A DNA stretch of 64,000 nt from Streptomyces asiaticus. GTDB taxonomy: Bacteria; Actinomycetota; Actinomycetes; Streptomycetales; Streptomycetaceae. This document shows, piece after piece, positions 36,579-45,616 of the stretch. The notes under the pieces are model-generated. The model was not told the origin of the DNA and ran no database searches. It worked only from the letters and a program-made list of their open reading frames with translations. The stretch is taken from the NCBI RefSeq assembly GCF_018138715.1, contig NZ_JAGSHX010000006.1:6820001-6884000 (forward strand). Direction: 5' to 3'. The position numbers and the translations under genes were made by a program. Numbering within the stretch: the first letter of the stretch is position 1; each line of letters starts with the position of its first letter.

Positions 36579-37037
36579 CGCATGCCCATGGCGCCGCACA
36601 CTGACCGAAACGGAGTCCACGGTCACGCCCCGGGCGCCGTCGATCCTGATGCCCTCCTCGCTGCCGCGGACCGTGATCCCCCTGACGGTCCAGTACGAGG
36701 CGCCGTTCAGCCGCAGCCCATAGCCGCCGCTCGCGGTGAGGACCGCCTTCGAGGAGCCGGTGAGGGTGATCCGCGAGCCGGAGGTGCCGGAGGCGGTGAT
36801 CTCGAAGCCGCCGTGATACCTGCCGTCGGCGAGCCGGATCGTATCGCCGGGCCGGGCCCCGGCGAGGGCCTCTCTGAGGCCGTCCGTGTCCTCGACGGAG
36901 ATCGGGACGGCGGTGGCGGCGGGAGCGTCCCGCCCGGTCATGCCCGCCGCCATCAGCCCGCCGGTGGCGATCAGTCCGGTGGCGATGGCGGTGAGAAGGG
37001 TGCGTAATCGGGTGGGAGTGCGGCCGGGAGAGTGCAT
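36576..37037 (-). pseudogene. Truncated exported right-handed beta-helix protein
   Basis: 153 codons that encode a signal sequence (MHSPGRTPTRLRTLLTAIAT..., Ala-rich cleavage region APAATA) and then the first coils of a parallel beta-helix (VEDTDGLREALAGARPGDTI, LADGRYHGGFEI, SYWTVRGITVRGSEEGIRI). Proteins of this type (pectate lyase or chondroitinase-B-like) need many more coils, usually 350 residues or more. The frame ends abruptly after SVSVSVRRHGHA, with its TAA inside the rpsA terminator stem. So I read it as the 5' remnant of a gene whose 3' part was lost by a deletion that joined it to the rpsA terminator. A short functional protein is less likely. Confidence 0.65.
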
Positions 37038-37394
37038 AGGAGGCTGCCTTCCTGTGCCGTGGCCAGAGGTGAACACGCTGGGTTCTGGTCAGTGAACGCC
37101 CGATGACATGATGAACCGCTGACGGCTGGCGAAGATAGGCGTGCCGCATATGCGCGTCAACCCCGCGACGTGCGCCGACATCGAGATCGGGCCGCTTCCG
37201 TACGCTCCGGTGGGCCGTGCGGAACGTCGCCCAAGTGGGCCGCTCGGAGACGGGGTTCGGGGCCGCTCGGCCATCGAGGACCCCGCCCGTCGGCCAGGAG
37301 GATCGCGCCCGTCGGCCATCGAGGATCCCGCCCGGGGAATGCCCCCGCCCCCGTTCGGTGTTCTTCGGTGCGAACACGAGGAGGAGCGGTCACA
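37038..37394. other. 357-bp intergenic region before the PAC2 gene
   Basis: No gene is supported. It includes the upstream region of the truncated beta-helix gene, a three-copy 23-bp tandem repeat (37267-37334) and the GAGGAG ribosome binding site of the PAC2 gene at 37380-37385. Confidence 0.6.
37267..37334 (+). repeat. Tandem repeat, 3 x 22-23 bp
   Basis: Units start TCGGCCATCGAGGACCCCGC at 37267, a diverged copy at 37290 (TCGGCCAGGAGGATCGCGC) and a near-identical copy at 37312. It lies upstream of the PAC2 gene. Confidence 0.8.
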
Positions 37395-38339
37395 GTGCAT
37401 GATCCGCAGGAGTTGTACACATGGGAACCGAGCGGGCTGGCGGAGGTCGACGCGATAGCCTCGCGGGACTCGGCCGGGCTGGTGCTGCTGTACCACTTCG
37501 ACGGCTATATCGACGCCGGCGAGACCGGGGACCAGATCGTGGAGCGGCTGCTCGACGGTCTGCCGCGCAAGGTGGTCGCGCGTTTCGACCATGACCGGCT
37601 GGTCGACTACCGGGCCCGTCGGCCGCTGCTGACCTTCCAGCGCGACCGGTGGACGGCGTACGAGACCCCGAAGATCGAGCTGCATCTGGTGCGCGACGCG
37701 ACCGCGGCCCCGTTCCTGCTGCTCACCGGGCCGGAGCCGGATGTGGAGTGGGAGCGGTTCGCGGCGGCGGTGGGCCAGTTGGTCGAGCGGCTGGGCGTGC
37801 GGCTCGCGGTGAACTTCCACGGCATCCCGATGGGCGTGCCGCACACCCGGCCGGTCGGCATCACCCCGCACGGCAATCGCACCGATCTGATGCCCGGTCA
37901 CCGGGGCTACTTCGACGAGGCCCAAGTGCCCGGCAGCGCCGAATCCCTGATCGAGTACCGGCTCGCCGAGGCGGGCCGCGATGTGCTCGGCGTCGCCGCG
38001 CATGTGCCGCACTATCTGGCCCGGTCGGCCTACCCGGACGCGGCGCTCACCGCGCTGGAGGCCATCACCGCGGCCACCGGTCTGGTGCTGCCGGGGCCGA
38101 CGCACGCCCTGCGCAACGAGGCCCTCAGGACGCAGGAGGAGATCGAGCGGCAGATCTCGGAGGGCGACGAGGAACTGGTCGCGCTGGTACGGGGCCTCGA
38201 GCACCAGTACGACGCGGTGGCCGGGGCCGAGAGCCGCGGCAATCTGGTCGCGGAGCCCGCCGAGCTGCCCTCGGCGGATGAACTGGGCGCGGAGTTCGAA
38301 CGGTTCCTCGCCGAGCGCGAGGGCGACGGCGGAGCCTGA
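37395..38339 (+). CDS. PAC2-family protein (proteasome-assembly-chaperone-like)
   Basis: 314-residue cytoplasmic protein. It begins [20 protein letters not shown] and shows the PAC2 features [38 protein letters not shown], and [20 protein letters not shown]. Bacterial PAC2 members occur together with the 20S proteasome in actinobacteria, but their role is not settled. The GTG at 37395 has GAGGAG upstream. The next gene, coaE, begins 38 bp after its stop and probably has its own leaderless promoter. Confidence 0.9.
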   Translation: MHDPQELYTWEPSGLAEVDAIASRDSAGLVLLYHFDGYIDAGETGDQIVERLLDGLPRKVVARFDHDRLVDYRARRPLLTFQRDRWTAYETPKIELHLVRDATAAPFLLLTGPEPDVEWERFAAAVGQLVERLGVRLAVNFHGIPMGVPHTRPVGITPHGNRTDLMPGHRGYFDEAQVPGSAESLIEYRLAEAGRDVLGVAAHVPHYLARSAYPDAALTALEAITAATGLVLPGPTHALRNEALRTQEEIERQISEGDEELVALVRGLEHQYDAVAGAESRGNLVAEPAELPSADELGAEFERFLAEREGDGGA

Positions 38340-38377
38340 CCGATGACCCCACCGGCGCGCCGTATAGCGTGGGCCCC

Positions 38378-38986
38378 ATGCTGAACCTGGGGCTCACGGG
38401 CGGAATCGGCGCGGGCAAGAGCGAGGTCTCACGGCTCCTGACCTCATGGGGAGCGGTGCTGATCGACTCGGATCGGATCGCTCGCGAGGTGGTCGAACCG
38501 GGCACGCCGGGACTGACCGCCGTGGTGGCCGAGTTCGGCCCCGAGGTGCTGACCGCCGACGGCAGTCTGGACCGGCCCAGGCTCGGCGGGATCGTCTTCA
38601 CCGACCCGGAGCGGCTGAGCGCGCTGAACGCGATCATTCACCCGCTGGTCCGGGACCGCTCCGCCGAACTCCAGGCGGCGGCCGCGCCCGACGCCGTGGT
38701 CGTCCATGACGTCCCCCTCCTGGCCGAGAACAAGCTGGCGCCGCTCTACGACCTGGTCATGGTCGTGGATGCCACGCCCGAGACCCAGCTGGACCGGCTG
38801 GTGCGACTGCGCGGCATGGCCGAGGACGAGGCGCGGGCCCGGATGGCGGCACAGGCCACCCGCGCGGAGCGGCTGGCCATCGCCGATGTCGTGATCGACA
38901 ACAATGGCCCGATCGAGGCGCTTGAGTCGCAGGTCAGAAAGGTCTGGGCGGATCTGGTGCAGCGGGCGGCCGGCACGGAGGGCTGA
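38378..38986 (+). CDS. coaE: Dephospho-CoA kinase
   Basis: 202-residue enzyme of the last step of coenzyme A synthesis (dephospho-CoA + ATP). Walker [18 protein letters not shown] is at residues 5-21; ALIDSD-type motif [21 protein letters not shown] (lid region) and [18 protein letters not shown] follow. The ATG gives [11 protein letters not shown], the standard start. TAGCGT ends 7 bases before it, so a leaderless mRNA is likely. Many actinobacterial CoaE proteins carry a C-terminal UPF0157 domain; this one does not. Confidence 0.95.
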   Translation: MLNLGLTGGIGAGKSEVSRLLTSWGAVLIDSDRIAREVVEPGTPGLTAVVAEFGPEVLTADGSLDRPRLGGIVFTDPERLSALNAIIHPLVRDRSAELQAAAAPDAVVVHDVPLLAENKLAPLYDLVMVVDATPETQLDRLVRLRGMAEDEARARMAAQATRAERLAIADVVIDNNGPIEALESQVRKVWADLVQRAAGTEG

Positions 38987-39208
38987 CCGGAGGCGCGGTG
39001 CGCGCGGAGCCTTACGGGGCTGGGCCGGGGCGCGGCGGGCCGAGCCGGGGCGCGGTGCGGAGCGTGCGGCGGCCCGTGGCGGGGAATGCGGCGTGCGGGG
39101 TGATTGTTGTGCACCCCGTAGCGAACGATCACCCGTGACGGTTCATCCCATCCCCTCACCCAATCCACCGCCCCACCACCGAGTACGTACCCGGGGAAGG
39201 AAACGGCT

Positions 39209-39589
39209 GTGCCCGAGCCCACGCCCGAGACCCACGTCATCGACTTTCGCGCCGCGGAGCACCTGCTCGCCGCCCGAGATCCACGGGGCGCCGTGAAGCT
39301 GCTCGACTCGGTCATCAGCGCCCACCCCGAGAACACGGCGGCCCGGCTGCTCCGGGCGCGCGCGTTCTTCGGCGCGGCCCAGCTGCGCTCGGCGGAGCTG
39401 GAGTTCCAGCTCGTCCTGGAGCGCGAGCCGGACAACGCCTTCGCCCACTTCGCCCTGGCCCGCACCCTGGAGCGGGCCAACCGCCCGTCCGAGGCCACCC
39501 GCCACTTCCGGCTGGCCGCGGCGCTCGACCCGCGTCCGGACTTCGTGGAGGCGGCCCGGTTCGGCGAGAAGGGCGGCCGGGACGGCTAG
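39209..39589 (+). CDS. Small tetratricopeptide-repeat protein
   Basis: 126-residue helical protein with about two and a half TPR units: ARDPRGAVKLLDSVISAHPE, TAARLLRARAFFGAAQLRSA ELEFQLVLEREPD, and FAHFALARTLERANRPSEATRHFRLAAALDP. It has no catalytic domain and no signal, so it likely acts as a small protein-protein adaptor in the cytoplasm. The GTG start follows GGGGAAGGAAA. A 222-bp gene-free gap separates it from coaE. Confidence 0.85.
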   Translation: MPEPTPETHVIDFRAAEHLLAARDPRGAVKLLDSVISAHPENTAARLLRARAFFGAAQLRSAELEFQLVLEREPDNAFAHFALARTLERANRPSEATRHFRLAAALDPRPDFVEAARFGEKGGRDG

Positions 39590-39702
39590 GCGGGGCGCGG
39601 GCTGAGCCGCGGTGCTCGCCGGGGCCCGCAGGCCGCCGTACGTGACGGCGCGCGGCGGGCGCCGGTGCCCCCGTGCCCCGTGCCCCGCGCCCGCGCCCCC
39701 GG

Positions 39703-39909
39703 TCAGCGCCAGAGGGCGAAGCCGCCGAGGACCACCGCGCCCAGCAGCACCACCCCGCCGAGCCCGAGCGCCACTCCGCGCTGACGGGCCGTGTCGTACG
39801 GGTCGGCCTCCGGTCCCCGCCGCGCCTCCCGCCGCCCGTACGGCTCTCCGGGCCCGGAGAGCATCAGCCCGAGCGCACAGAGCGCGATGCCGATCGCCAG
39901 CGCCCCCAT
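39703..39909 (-). CDS. Small two-TM membrane protein
   Basis: 68-residue protein. An N-terminal membrane helix (MGALAIGIALCALGLMLSG), a charged loop (YGRREARRGPEADPYDTARQRG) and a second helix (VALGLGGVVLLGAVVLGGFALW) are visible. An AGGGGG site lies before the ATG at 39907-39909. The frame extends further upstream, but that part is not conserved-looking. Function unknown; similar small membrane proteins are frequent in streptomycetes. Confidence 0.7.
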   Translation of the reverse strand: MGALAIGIALCALGLMLSGPGEPYGRREARRGPEADPYDTARQRGVALGLGGVVLLGAVVLGGFALWR

Positions 39910-40047
39910 GACGGCCCCCTGTCGCGGCAGGTACCCAGCACGTACTGGGCAGTATCCCCCGGAACGCGGTGCTCCCCGCCGTCGATATCCCGTCACCGCC
40001 GGAGCGGCGTGTCCGCCTTACAGTGTCCACGCTTCAGGAGCGCCGCC

Positions 40048-40110
40048 CTTACGGAGCCCACCGCCGCGCTTACAGAGCTCGTCGCCGCGCTTAGGGAGCC
40101 CGCCGCCGTC
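40048..40110. repeat. Tandem repeat, 3 x 21 bp at a stop codon
   Basis: Units at 40048, 40069 and 40090, each beginning CTTA and containing GAGC and CGCCG. Because 21 is a multiple of three, each unit repeats an in-frame TAA on the minus strand; the third unit holds the actual stop of the DUF6343-like gene. Confidence 0.75.
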
Positions 40111-40396
40111 CACGGCTCCGCCTGCCCTCGGCGACCGGTGCGTACGGCGGCACATCCCGGCCCGGCTGATAGTGCGGCCCCTGCCGGATGTGCCGGATCA
40201 CCAGGACCAGATCGATCAGCGTGACGACGGCGAGCGCCCCGCACGCCGCCGCCCACCCCGGCCGGCCCGCGACCGCGAAGGCCACCGCGCCGCCGAGCGT
40301 CCAGAGCAGCCCCCACGTGGCCAGCCCCAGCCGCATCCGCAGCGGACTGCGCGCGTGGATCGGCTCATCGCCCGTTCGGATCAGCCGCATCGGCAT
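40091..40396 (-). CDS. DUF6343-like small membrane protein
   Basis: 101-residue protein. After a short polar N-terminus with GDEPIHARSPLRMRLGLATWG there are two membrane helices (LLWTLGGAVAFAVAG and AACGALAVVTLIDLVLVI), then HIRQGPHYQPGRDVPPYAP and a basic tail. I associate this pattern with the Streptomyces family DUF6343; the name is from memory. Function unknown. Its stop codon is part of a 21-bp tandem repeat. Confidence 0.72.
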   Translation of the reverse strand: MPMRLIRTGDEPIHARSPLRMRLGLATWGLLWTLGGAVAFAVAGRPGWAAACGALAVVTLIDLVLVIRHIRQGPHYQPGRDVPPYAPVAEGRRSRGRRRAP

Positions 40397-40540
40397 GGCA
40401 CTGCATCTCCCGTTATTGGGTATTTCCTCCCGCTTTCCACCCCCTCGAATCTACCGCCGAGGGACGCCCACCGACACCTGAGATCATGTTGTGCGCATCC
40501 ACACGGGACGGCATGGGACCAGGACGATGAGGAGCTGCCA

Positions 40541-41749
40541 GTGATCCGCCAGTCATGGGACGAGACGGCCGCCAAGCGGGCCCGCATCCGCGGCTGCCTG
40601 CTGGGCGGTGCGATCGGCGACGCCCTCGGCAATCCCATCGAGTTCCTGTCCCTGCGGTCGATCCGCGAGACCCATGGTGCCGCGGGCGTCACCACCCTCG
40701 TCCCGGACGGCAGCGGAGTCGTGGGCCGGGTCACCGATGACACCCAGATGACACTCTTCACGGCCGAGGGCCTGATACGGGCCCACGCCAGAGCCTCGTC
40801 CAAGGGCCTCGAAGGGTCCGAGACCGCCGTCGTCCGCCATGCCTATCTGCGCTGGCTGGACACCCAGAACCACCCCGGGCCGCCGCCCGCCGAGGGCGCC
40901 GGGGACCTGGTCCGCTCCGGCTGGCTGCGCACCCAGCCCTGGCTGTACGCGCGCCGCGCCCCCGGCAACGCCTGCCTCTCCGGCCTCACCGCGAAGCACG
41001 TCCCCGCCCCGCGCGCCCCTCTCGACGGCACCCCCGGCCCGGTGAACACCGGCTCCAAGGGCTGCGGCACCGTGATGCGCTCGGCGCCGTTCGGCCTCAC
41101 CGGGCTCGACCCCCGCGACTGCTTCGAACTCGCCGCGCGCTGCGCCCAGATCACCCATGGCCATCCGACGGGCTACTACGCGGCCGGGGCCCTGGCCGCC
41201 ATGATCGCCTGCCTGCTCGACGGCGAGTCCCTGGAAGGCGCGACCCTGCGCACCCTGGAACTCCTCGCCCGCTACCCCGGCCACGAGGAGACCACCGTCG
41301 TCCTCCGTAAGGCGGTCGACCTGGCGGCCGAGGGCGATCCGACGCCCGAGAAGGCCGAGTCGCTCGGCGGCGGCTGGGTCGCCGAGGAGGCGCTGGCCAT
41401 CGCGGTCTACAGCGCCCTGGCCCGCACCCCCGCCCAGCAGATCCTGTACGGCCCCGGCGGCAAGATCAGCTACGACCCGGCGCCCCCGCGCACCCCCGTC
41501 CAGGCGGCCCTGCTGCTCTCCGTCAACCACTCGGGCGACAGCGACTCGACGGGCTCGATCTGCGGCAACATCCTCGGCGCCCACCACGGCGACCTCCGCC
41601 TCCCGCCGTCCTGGCTGTCCCTGACCGAGGGCCGCGGCACGATCGCCGAACTCGCCGACGACTTCGCCTCCGAGTTCCACCGTTCGGTGGAGCTGTACGA
41701 GCCCTACGACGACGTGGTCTTCCCCCGCGACCGCTACCCGCTCAGCTGA
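40541..41749 (+). CDS. ADP-ribosylglycohydrolase family protein
   Basis: 402-residue enzyme of the DraG/ARH family, which removes ADP-ribose from proteins or small molecules with two Mg2+ ions. The motifs are in order: RGCLLGGAIGDALGNPIEF, VTDDTQMTLFTAEGLI (metal ligands T-D-D), SKGCGTVMRSAPFGL, and NHSGDSDSTGSICGNILGA (the second D-S-D-S/T metal site). The GTG at 40541 has GAGGAG six bases upstream. Length is typical. No ADP-ribosyltransferase gene is adjacent. Confidence 0.92.
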   Translation: MIRQSWDETAAKRARIRGCLLGGAIGDALGNPIEFLSLRSIRETHGAAGVTTLVPDGSGVVGRVTDDTQMTLFTAEGLIRAHARASSKGLEGSETAVVRHAYLRWLDTQNHPGPPPAEGAGDLVRSGWLRTQPWLYARRAPGNACLSGLTAKHVPAPRAPLDGTPGPVNTGSKGCGTVMRSAPFGLTGLDPRDCFELAARCAQITHGHPTGYYAAGALAAMIACLLDGESLEGATLRTLELLARYPGHEETTVVLRKAVDLAAEGDPTPEKAESLGGGWVAEEALAIAVYSALARTPAQQILYGPGGKISYDPAPPRTPVQAALLLSVNHSGDSDSTGSICGNILGAHHGDLRLPPSWLSLTEGRGTIAELADDFASEFHRSVELYEPYDDVVFPRDRYPLS

Positions 41750-41796
41750 CCGCCCCAGGATTCGAACCGCCTCAAGGACACAGCCCGCCCGGGGAC

Positions 41797-43026
41797 TCAG
41801 ACCGCCCCGGAGCCGTCCTTACGGCCGCGCCGGAGCCGGCGCCGCAGCTTGTGGAGGAAGAGGAAGCGCTCGCCTTTCTCGCGGGTGCTGCGGTCGAGCT
41901 CTTCCATGAGCCGCTTGGAGCGCTGCTCCATGTCGAGTTCGTCGAGGACGCGGTCGATCTCCGCGAGCAGGGCACCGTGCAGCTGCCACTGGCGGGGGTG
42001 CTCCTGGACGCGGCGCAGCAGGAGGTCGGCGCCGCGGTCGCGGCTGGCGTGGGCCTTGACGAGTTCGCTCGAGAGGCGGGATTCGGCCTCCTCGGCGTTG
42101 GCGCTGACCTGGGTGGTGACCAGGACGGCGAAGCTCTCGACGGCGGCGGCGAGATGGATGAAGAGGTCCTTCAGGGCATCGGCCACGTCCGGGGGGAAGA
42201 GAGGTTCGTCCGTCCGCGCCTTGGCGAGGTCGGTCAGGGTGCGGGACATGACGCGCAGGATGACGGTGCAGATCTCCAGCGTGTCCAGGCCGGTGCGGAG
42301 CACCACGCGGTAGAGGAGGCCCTCCTTGACGCGGGGGTTGAGCCGCACACTGTCCTCCGCCTGCCGGAGGGCGGCGTCGACCTGGGAGATGTCGTGGTCG
42401 AGGCGGCGGGCCTCGTAGAGCCGGGCGGCGGCGCGGTCGACGGCCATCTGGCTGCCCAGCTCCTCGGCGATGTGCAGCAGCAGCTGACGCATCCGGCGGG
42501 CCAGGTCCTCGATGGACTTGCCGGCCGTCTCGACCCACACCGGAGGCGCGAGGAAGAAGTTGAAGCCCATCCCGACACCGGCCCCGATGAGGGTCTCCAG
42601 CACCCGGTCCCAGGCGTAGGTGGTCACCTGCGCCACGCCCAGGACCAGCATGGCGCTGATCGCCACCTCCTGGACCCAGTCGCCCACGCGGGTGAGATAG
42701 CCGGCGGTCTGGGCGGCGAGGATGATCAGGCACAGACTCCACCAGGTCAGCCCCACCAGCACGCTGAAGGCGACGGCGATCAGGACGCCCACGACCACGG
42801 CCTCGACCCTGCGGAGGCTTCTGGTGAGGGTCGCGTAGAGGGTGACCTGGACGACGAGGAGGGCGGTGAGCGGGGCGGTGAGCGGGGCGGGTTCCTTGCT
42901 GAGTTCGAGGGCGACGACGTAGGCGATGGTCGCGGCCGCCGTGGAGCGCACGGTCTGAACGACGACCGGGTCATGGCGTCGTTTGACGAGCTCCGCCAGT
43001 GGGTCGAGAACATCGGGCACGTACAT
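41797..43026 (-). CDS. FUSC / aromatic-acid-exporter-like membrane protein
   Basis: 409-residue protein. The N-terminal half has about six membrane helices (for example STAAATIAYVVALELSK, LTALLVVQVTLYATL, VVVGVLIAVAFSVLVGL, LCLIILAAQTAGYL), as in FUSC/YccS-type proteins. The C-terminal half is cytoplasmic and helical (LARRMRQLLLHIAEELGSQM..., ending in Lys/Arg-rich KLRRRLRRGRKDGSGAV). A role in export of aromatic acids is known only for distant relatives. A GGAAGGGG site precedes the ATG at 43024-43026, which gives MYVPDVLDPLAELVKRR. Confidence 0.85.
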   Translation of the reverse strand: MYVPDVLDPLAELVKRRHDPVVVQTVRSTAAATIAYVVALELSKEPAPLTAPLTALLVVQVTLYATLTRSLRRVEAVVVGVLIAVAFSVLVGLTWWSLCLIILAAQTAGYLTRVGDWVQEVAISAMLVLGVAQVTTYAWDRVLETLIGAGVGMGFNFFLAPPVWVETAGKSIEDLARRMRQLLLHIAEELGSQMAVDRAAARLYEARRLDHDISQVDAALRQAEDSVRLNPRVKEGLLYRVVLRTGLDTLEICTVILRVMSRTLTDLAKARTDEPLFPPDVADALKDLFIHLAAAVESFAVLVTTQVSANAEEAESRLSSELVKAHASRDRGADLLLRRVQEHPRQWQLHGALLAEIDRVLDELDMEQRSKRLMEELDRSTREKGERFLFLHKLRRRLRRGRKDGSGAV

Positions 43027-43090
43027 GCCCCTTCCACGCCGAGGGGGCCGACATGTCATCGGGTTTCGCGGACGGGTTAACGTGTCGGGC

Positions 43091-43561
43091 GTGATCAGCC
43101 CATTCAACGGAACGCAGGGGACGGGGGACGGCGCGGCGCTTCCCGGAAGCACCGGCCCGGCCGCCACCGCCGAGGCTCATCCGCGCCAGGTCGGGCGGGT
43201 ACGGACGGAGTACGCACCCGATCCGGACGGGGACCCGGACCCCGGCGAGATCGTCTGGACATGGGTGCCGTACGAGGAGAACGACGGCCGCGGCAAGGAC
43301 CGGCCGGTGCTGGTGGTCGCGCGGGAGCGGGCCGGGACGCTGCTCGCCGTGCAGCTGTCGAGCAAGCGGCACGACGCCGACCGCGAGTGGGTGCCGATCG
43401 GCTCCGGGCCGTGGGACCGGGCCGGACGGGAGTCATGGGTCGATGTGGACCGGGTGCTGCGGGTGCACCCGGACGGGATGCGTCGCGAGGCGTGCGCACT
43501 CGACCGGCCGCGCTTCGACCTGGTCGTGATGCGGCTGCGGCAGCGGTACGGCTGGAGCTGA
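43091..43561 (+). CDS. PemK/MazF-family protein
   Basis: 156-residue protein. After a disordered N-terminus (about 60 residues, rich in Gly/Pro/Asp) comes a PemK/MazF-like fold: GEIVWTWVPYEENDGRGKDRPVLVVAR, then LLAVQLSSK and SWVDVDRVLRVHPDGMRREA. MazF relatives are ribosome-independent mRNA endonucleases. No antitoxin gene lies next to it, and the long N-terminal extension is unlike classical MazF, so a toxin role is not certain. The GTG follows a TAACGT box by 7 bases (leaderless pattern). Confidence 0.8.
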   Translation: MISPFNGTQGTGDGAALPGSTGPAATAEAHPRQVGRVRTEYAPDPDGDPDPGEIVWTWVPYEENDGRGKDRPVLVVARERAGTLLAVQLSSKRHDADREWVPIGSGPWDRAGRESWVDVDRVLRVHPDGMRREACALDRPRFDLVVMRLRQRYGWS

Positions 43562-43602
43562 GCGCGGCTCGGCGGGTCGCCGGCCGACGCTGAGGAAACG
43601 TC

Positions 43603-44145
43603 TCAGCCGTCGGCCAGCGCCAGCAGCTTGGTGACCGTGCTCCAGTTGCGGGCGGTGGCCGGCACGCCGAGCCGGGCGTTGGTGACCTTCGCCGCCAGCT
43701 TGGAGCGGCCGACCCCGTCCGGGCAGTGCAGGAAGATCTCGCGGCCGATGCGGTGGAAGGCGTCCGGGGCGTAGGCGGCCGGATCCAGCGCGTCCAGCGC
43801 CGCCGTGTGAGCGGGCACGTCCGCCAGGAACACCACATGCAGGGTCTTGGGCTCGGCGACGGCCTCCGGATAGGGGTTGGCCTCGATCGCCGCGGCCAGC
43901 TCGTCGCGCGTACGGACCATGACGTCCACGGGAAAGCCGAGAGCGGCGGCGAAGTGGTCCTCGAGCGTGCGGGCCGTCCGCTCGGGCGGGGTGCCGGGGT
44001 CGGCGAAGACGATATTGCCGGTCTGGAGGTGGACGGTGACGTCCTCGAAGCCCAGCTCGGCCATCAGCTCACGCTGCCGGGCCATGGGGAACTTCCTGTT
44101 CCCGCCCACATTGATGCCGCGGAGCAGCGCTATCTGAGATGCCAT
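43603..44145 (-). CDS. DUF1697 family protein
   Basis: 180-residue cytoplasmic protein with the DUF1697 signature: MASQIALLRGINVGGNRKFP at the N-terminus, LGFEDVTVHLQTGNIVF, and the C-terminal SKLAAKVTNARLGVPATARNWSTVTKLLAL split across the end. Function is unknown. The ATG at 44143-44145 was chosen because the conserved family sequence begins there. It is divergent from the uridine-kinase-like gene 74 bp away. Confidence 0.9.
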   Translation of the reverse strand: MASQIALLRGINVGGNRKFPMARQRELMAELGFEDVTVHLQTGNIVFADPGTPPERTARTLEDHFAAALGFPVDVMVRTRDELAAAIEANPYPEAVAEPKTLHVVFLADVPAHTAALDALDPAAYAPDAFHRIGREIFLHCPDGVGRSKLAAKVTNARLGVPATARNWSTVTKLLALADG

Positions 44146-44219
44146 GGCCGGAGGGTACCTCTCCGGGAGTCCCCGGGCCCTGGAGCCCAGCGCCCCCGGG
44201 GCCACGGCATGATGGGGGC

Positions 44220-44867
44220 GTGCGGCTCGAAGCGATCACCTGGGAACGGCTGACCGACGCGACCGCCGACCGCATCGCCGGACTGACGGCGGCGGACGGC
44301 AGCCCCTGGCTGAGAGTGGCGGTCGACGGGGCTCCGGCGGCGCCCACCGGCGAGTTGGCGCGGGATCTGGCGGAGGCGCTGCGCATCCTCGGCCGACCGG
44401 CGCTGGTGGTCGCGGCGGCCGGGTTCTGGCGGCCCGCCTCGCTGCGCTACGAGTACGGGAAGCGGGACCCCGACGCGTACTACGACCGCTGGCTGGACAC
44501 CGGCGCCCTGTGGCGCGAGGTCTTCGATCCGCTGGAACCGGGGCCGGGCGGCACCGGGCGGGTGCTGCCCGACCTGTGGGATCCGGAGACCGACCGGGCC
44601 ACGCGCAGCCCGTACGCCGAACTTCCGCCGGGCGGGGTGCTGTTGCTGCACGGCGCGCTGCTGCTGGGGCACTGGTTCCCGTTCGACCTCTCGGTGCATC
44701 TGCGGCTGTCCCCGGCCGCCCTCGCCCGCCGCACCGACGAGGGCGACCGCTGGACCCTGCCCGCCTTCGAGCGCTACGAGGACGAGGTGGGGCCCGGCGG
44801 GGCGGCGGATGTGGTGGTGCGGATGGACGACCCCCGGCATCCGGCCTGGCACCGCCCGGTGCCGTAG
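44220..44867 (+). CDS. Uridine-kinase-like protein without Walker A lysine
   Basis: 215-residue protein that follows the nucleoside-kinase fold: RVAVDGAPAAPTGELARDLA at the P-loop position, FWRPASLRYEYGKRDPDAYY, LWDPETDRATRSPYAELPPG, and GVLLLHGALLLGHWFPFDLSVHL. The loop that should read GxxxxGKS/T contains neither the glycine spacing nor the lysine, so ATP use in the classical way is doubtful. Streptomyces genomes often label this family uridine kinase. The GTG at 44220 follows a CATGAT box by six bases, suggesting leaderless transcription. Confidence 0.75.
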   Translation: MRLEAITWERLTDATADRIAGLTAADGSPWLRVAVDGAPAAPTGELARDLAEALRILGRPALVVAAAGFWRPASLRYEYGKRDPDAYYDRWLDTGALWREVFDPLEPGPGGTGRVLPDLWDPETDRATRSPYAELPPGGVLLLHGALLLGHWFPFDLSVHLRLSPAALARRTDEGDRWTLPAFERYEDEVGPGGAADVVVRMDDPRHPAWHRPVP

Positions 44868-44923
44868 CCGGGTACGTTTCGAGGCGGTGCGCAGGGGGTC
44901 ATGTACGGGTTGGTGCGCAGGGG

Positions 44924-45586
44924 TCACTTCTTGGTCGGCGGGCATTCCTTCCAGGCGAAGTGATAGGTGGTGCTCACATCGCCGTCCGTCGAGTCCATGG
45001 CGATGAAGCTGGTCGTTTCCTGGGTGTTGGACGTTCCGGCGTTGACCCGCAACTCGGTGTTGATGTTGAAGTTGCGGAGTTCACCACAGGGCGACCACAC
45101 CACGGTGGCGATATCGGATACGTCGGTGGCCTGCCAGTTGTCGTCGTAGGCGCCGGTGTAGTTATGCGTGTTCGACGAGGTCTGCGACTGCCCCTGGAAG
45201 TAGTACGAGGCTTTCTGGCTGGCCGACGCGCCCTTTTCCAGATGGGCGAAACCACGGTAGTCGACACTGGCGATGGCGTAGGAGAAGCCCTGTGGCACAT
45301 GCGTGACCAGACTCAGCTGACAGTTCTTTCTGAAGTCCGTCGGCTTGGATCCCTTGCCCACCTGCGCGAGATAGTCGCTGTAGGTCACGGTGAAGGCTGT
45401 GTTGTCCGGGGAGACGGCGATCGCCGCGGTGCCCGCCGGGCAGCCCGACCCATTGACGGTCGCGACCGTGATCACGATCTTGTCGGGCGGCACGGTGTCG
45501 AACGGGGGTTGTGCATATGCCTGGGACGTGAGCGTCGAGGCGAATAACGCCGCGACCACGCCGCCTGCGTACAGAACACCGGGCAT
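44924..45586 (-). CDS. Exported DUF4360-family protein, copy 1
   Basis: 220-residue secreted protein. Signal sequence MPGVLYAGGVVAALFASTLTSQAYA precedes a beta-rich mature domain with VNGSGCPAGTAAIAVSPDN, FTVTYSDYLAQVG, RKNCQLSL and VPQGFSYAIASVDYRG, the DUF4360 pattern, plus four cysteines likely paired. It lies 30 bp downstream of a close paralog on the same strand. Function unknown; fungal and bacterial members are secreted. Confidence 0.85.
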   Translation of the reverse strand: MPGVLYAGGVVAALFASTLTSQAYAQPPFDTVPPDKIVITVATVNGSGCPAGTAAIAVSPDNTAFTVTYSDYLAQVGKGSKPTDFRKNCQLSLVTHVPQGFSYAIASVDYRGFAHLEKGASASQKASYYFQGQSQTSSNTHNYTGAYDDNWQATDVSDIATVVWSPCGELRNFNINTELRVNAGTSNTQETTSFIAMDSTDGDVSTTYHFAWKECPPTKK

Positions 45587-45616
45587 GATTCTCCATTCGG
45601 TGGTGGATTTACCGGG

